From assembly GCA_036520615.1 (NCBI GenBank), contig DATDJI010000085.1, forward strand, positions 1 to 64,000: a stretch of 64,000 bases of DNA, in the 5' to 3' direction. Below the pieces are notes generated by a model. It saw only the letters and a program-made list of their open reading frames with translations. It had not been told where the DNA came from and did not search any database. Source of the DNA: CAMCXE01 sp036520615. Its GTDB lineage: Bacteria; Pseudomonadota; Gammaproteobacteria; Pseudomonadales; Cellvibrionaceae. Below are positions 63,016 through 64,000 of the stretch, in pieces; position 1 is the stretch's first letter; every line of letters starts with the position of its first letter. Both the position numbers and the translations under genes were made by a program.

Positions 63016-63387
63016 TTTCAACTAATAATGCTAACTAGATGACAGCAGAACTCCAAAAAATAAAAGCATCAATAAATAGAAAAAAGAAAAGGGCAGTTGA
63101 TTGGCTGCCCTTTTTATGCATACAAGAGCGCGCTACTGTTTTGCGCAGTCTGCTTTAGTCGTCAATATATTCCTCACCATGAGGCCTGCTTAAATAGATT
63201 AGTAGTTTCAGAATTTGATGAAGCTAGGTAAATGGATGGATTGTTACTTCTTTCAAGACCCCATCACCAACCCACACCCTATGAGTACACTTCCTGCCGG
63301 GCAAGCGCCAGCGTATACGCATGCCCTTATGGCATTTAACCTCGTAGAAATCTATACTTTGCCATCTATTAAAATTGAGATGAGCTC
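63016..63387. other. Intergenic region, 372 bp
   Basis: It contains the terminator at 63091-63115 and otherwise the promoter region of the Hsp70-family gene. A 64-codon open frame at 63215-63409 overlaps the Hsp70 start and is not supported. Confidence 0.5.
63091..63115 (+). terminator. Rho-independent terminator
   Basis: GGGCAG (63091-63096) pairs with CTGCCC (63105-63110) across an 8-base loop, followed by TTTTT. An A-rich tract before the stem means it might work in both directions. It ends the DUF2798 transcript. Confidence 0.9.
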
Positions 63388-64000
63388 ATGGAATTGTTTT
63401 TCGGTATAGATCTTGGCACGTCTAATTCGGCTATAGCCTGTTTCGACGGCACGCAATTGAGCGTAATTCCTAATAGCCGCGGCGAAGGCAATACCCCATC
63501 TATCGTGCGCTTTACTGAACATTCGGTAATTGTCGGTGCTAAAGCGCAGAATTTTTTATTTAAAGACTCTTTACATACACATAAAGAATTTAAACGTTTA
63601 ATGGGCACCCAGGTTAAAACTAACCCGGATAGTTTTGGTAATACTTATACCGCTGAGCAATTATCCAGCGAAATATTAAAAGCGCTGCGCCAGGATGCGG
63701 TTAAATTTAAAGAATGTGCGCCTGATAATGTGGTTGTTACCGTGCCTGCATTATTCGAACTGCCGCAGAGTAATGCCACGGCAGAAGCTGGCCGCTTAGC
63801 AGGATTTAAAAAAGTTGAATTATTACCCGAGCCTGTGGCGTCTGCTTTAGCTGCAGGTTGGAGCGATCAAGATAATACTCAGGCGTGGTTAGTATTTGAT
63901 TTAGGGGGCGGCACGTTTGATGTTTCATTGGTGGAATCGCGCGATGGTTTATTGCGTGTAGTGGGCCACGATGGGGATAATTTTTTAGGCGGCCGTGATA
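63388..64000 (+). CDS. Hsp70-family (DnaK-like) protein, partial
   Basis: The frame opening MELFFGIDLGTSNSAIACFD runs off the window after 204 codons. It has the actin-like ATPase motifs of Hsp70: phosphate-1 GIDLGTSNS, VVTVPALFELPQSNATAEAG, the adenine-site VELLPEPVASALAAG and phosphate-2 LVFDLGGGTFDVSLVE. The absence of a typical DnaK start (MGKIIGIDLGTTNS) and the sequence of the first 200 residues suggest an Hsp70-like paralogue such as the HscC-type rather than main DnaK. GAGATGAG precedes the ATG. Confidence 0.9.
   Translation, partial: MELFFGIDLGTSNSAIACFDGTQLSVIPNSRGEGNTPSIVRFTEHSVIVGAKAQNFLFKDSLHTHKEFKRLMGTQVKTNPDSFGNTYTAEQLSSEILKALRQDAVKFKECAPDNVVVTVPALFELPQSNATAEAGRLAGFKKVELLPEPVASALAAGWSDQDNTQAWLVFDLGGGTFDVSLVESRDGLLRVVGHDGDNFLGGRD

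Overview
The window looks like the chromosome of a Cellvibrio-like gammaproteobacterium (Cellvibrionaceae). This is inferred from family content, not from a search. The pointers are a lipoprotein esterase with a polyserine linker, a carbohydrate esterase family 2 enzyme beside a second SGNH hydrolase, the kdsD-kdsC-lptC-lptA-lptB block, rpmB-rpmG-mutM, and many small DUF families of marine and soil gammaproteobacteria. I see no rRNA or tRNA genes, no CRISPR array, no transposase and no phage genes.

Layout. 0-9 kb: a cut-off membrane protein, a glycine-rich membrane protein, a ferritin-like protein, a flavodoxin-fold oxidoreductase, the DUF2339/DUF3999 membrane pair and the polyserine esterase. 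9.1-13.8 kb: an integron-type gene cassette array without an integrase. All genes point the same way, each short cassette ends in a palindromic attC-like site, and the first cassette carries two genes, a DUF3010 protein and an intact Hanks-type Ser/Thr kinase. The other cassettes encode a DUF3800-like protein, a HEAT/LRV-type repeat protein and unknown proteins. 14.4-25.9 kb: small enzymes, the LPS/Kdo and LPS-export operon, an Smr protein, MAPEG, DUF2799, DedA, a Tat-exported solute-binding protein and an AlkD-like protein. 26.3-30.5 kb: a very large hybrid sensor kinase with a Reg_prop propeller. 30.8-33.5 kb: urease accessory genes ureE-ureF-ureG-hupE/ureJ on the minus strand, without urease structural genes. 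33.7-48.1 kb: two SGNH esterases, a tandem pair of small paralogues, a GGDEF/EAL protein, rpmB-rpmG-mutM, a shortened KdpD-like kinase with KdpE-like regulator next to the potassium transporter kup, and an RCC1-repeat lipoprotein. 48.1-52.6 kb: DUF1232, a ten-unit GCCAA repeat, DUF1244, MOSC, a frameshifted small gene, a SnoaL-like protein, MFS and DUF938.

52.7-61.5 kb holds the most coherent metabolic system: a GntR/FCD regulator divergent from a Tsx-like outer-membrane channel, a BMP-type ABC importer (binding protein, two permeases, double ATPase), a hydrolase that matches biuret hydrolase closely, a second related cysteine hydrolase that may act on triuret or another ureide, and a cupin. 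A palindromic candidate operator lies in the divergent region. Together these would carry a biuret-like nitrogen compound across both membranes and hydrolyse it; ammonia, and urea through urease if allophanate decays, would be the nitrogen released. No allophanate hydrolase is in the window. The window closes with a LysR regulator divergent from a DUF2798 membrane protein and the start of an Hsp70-family gene.
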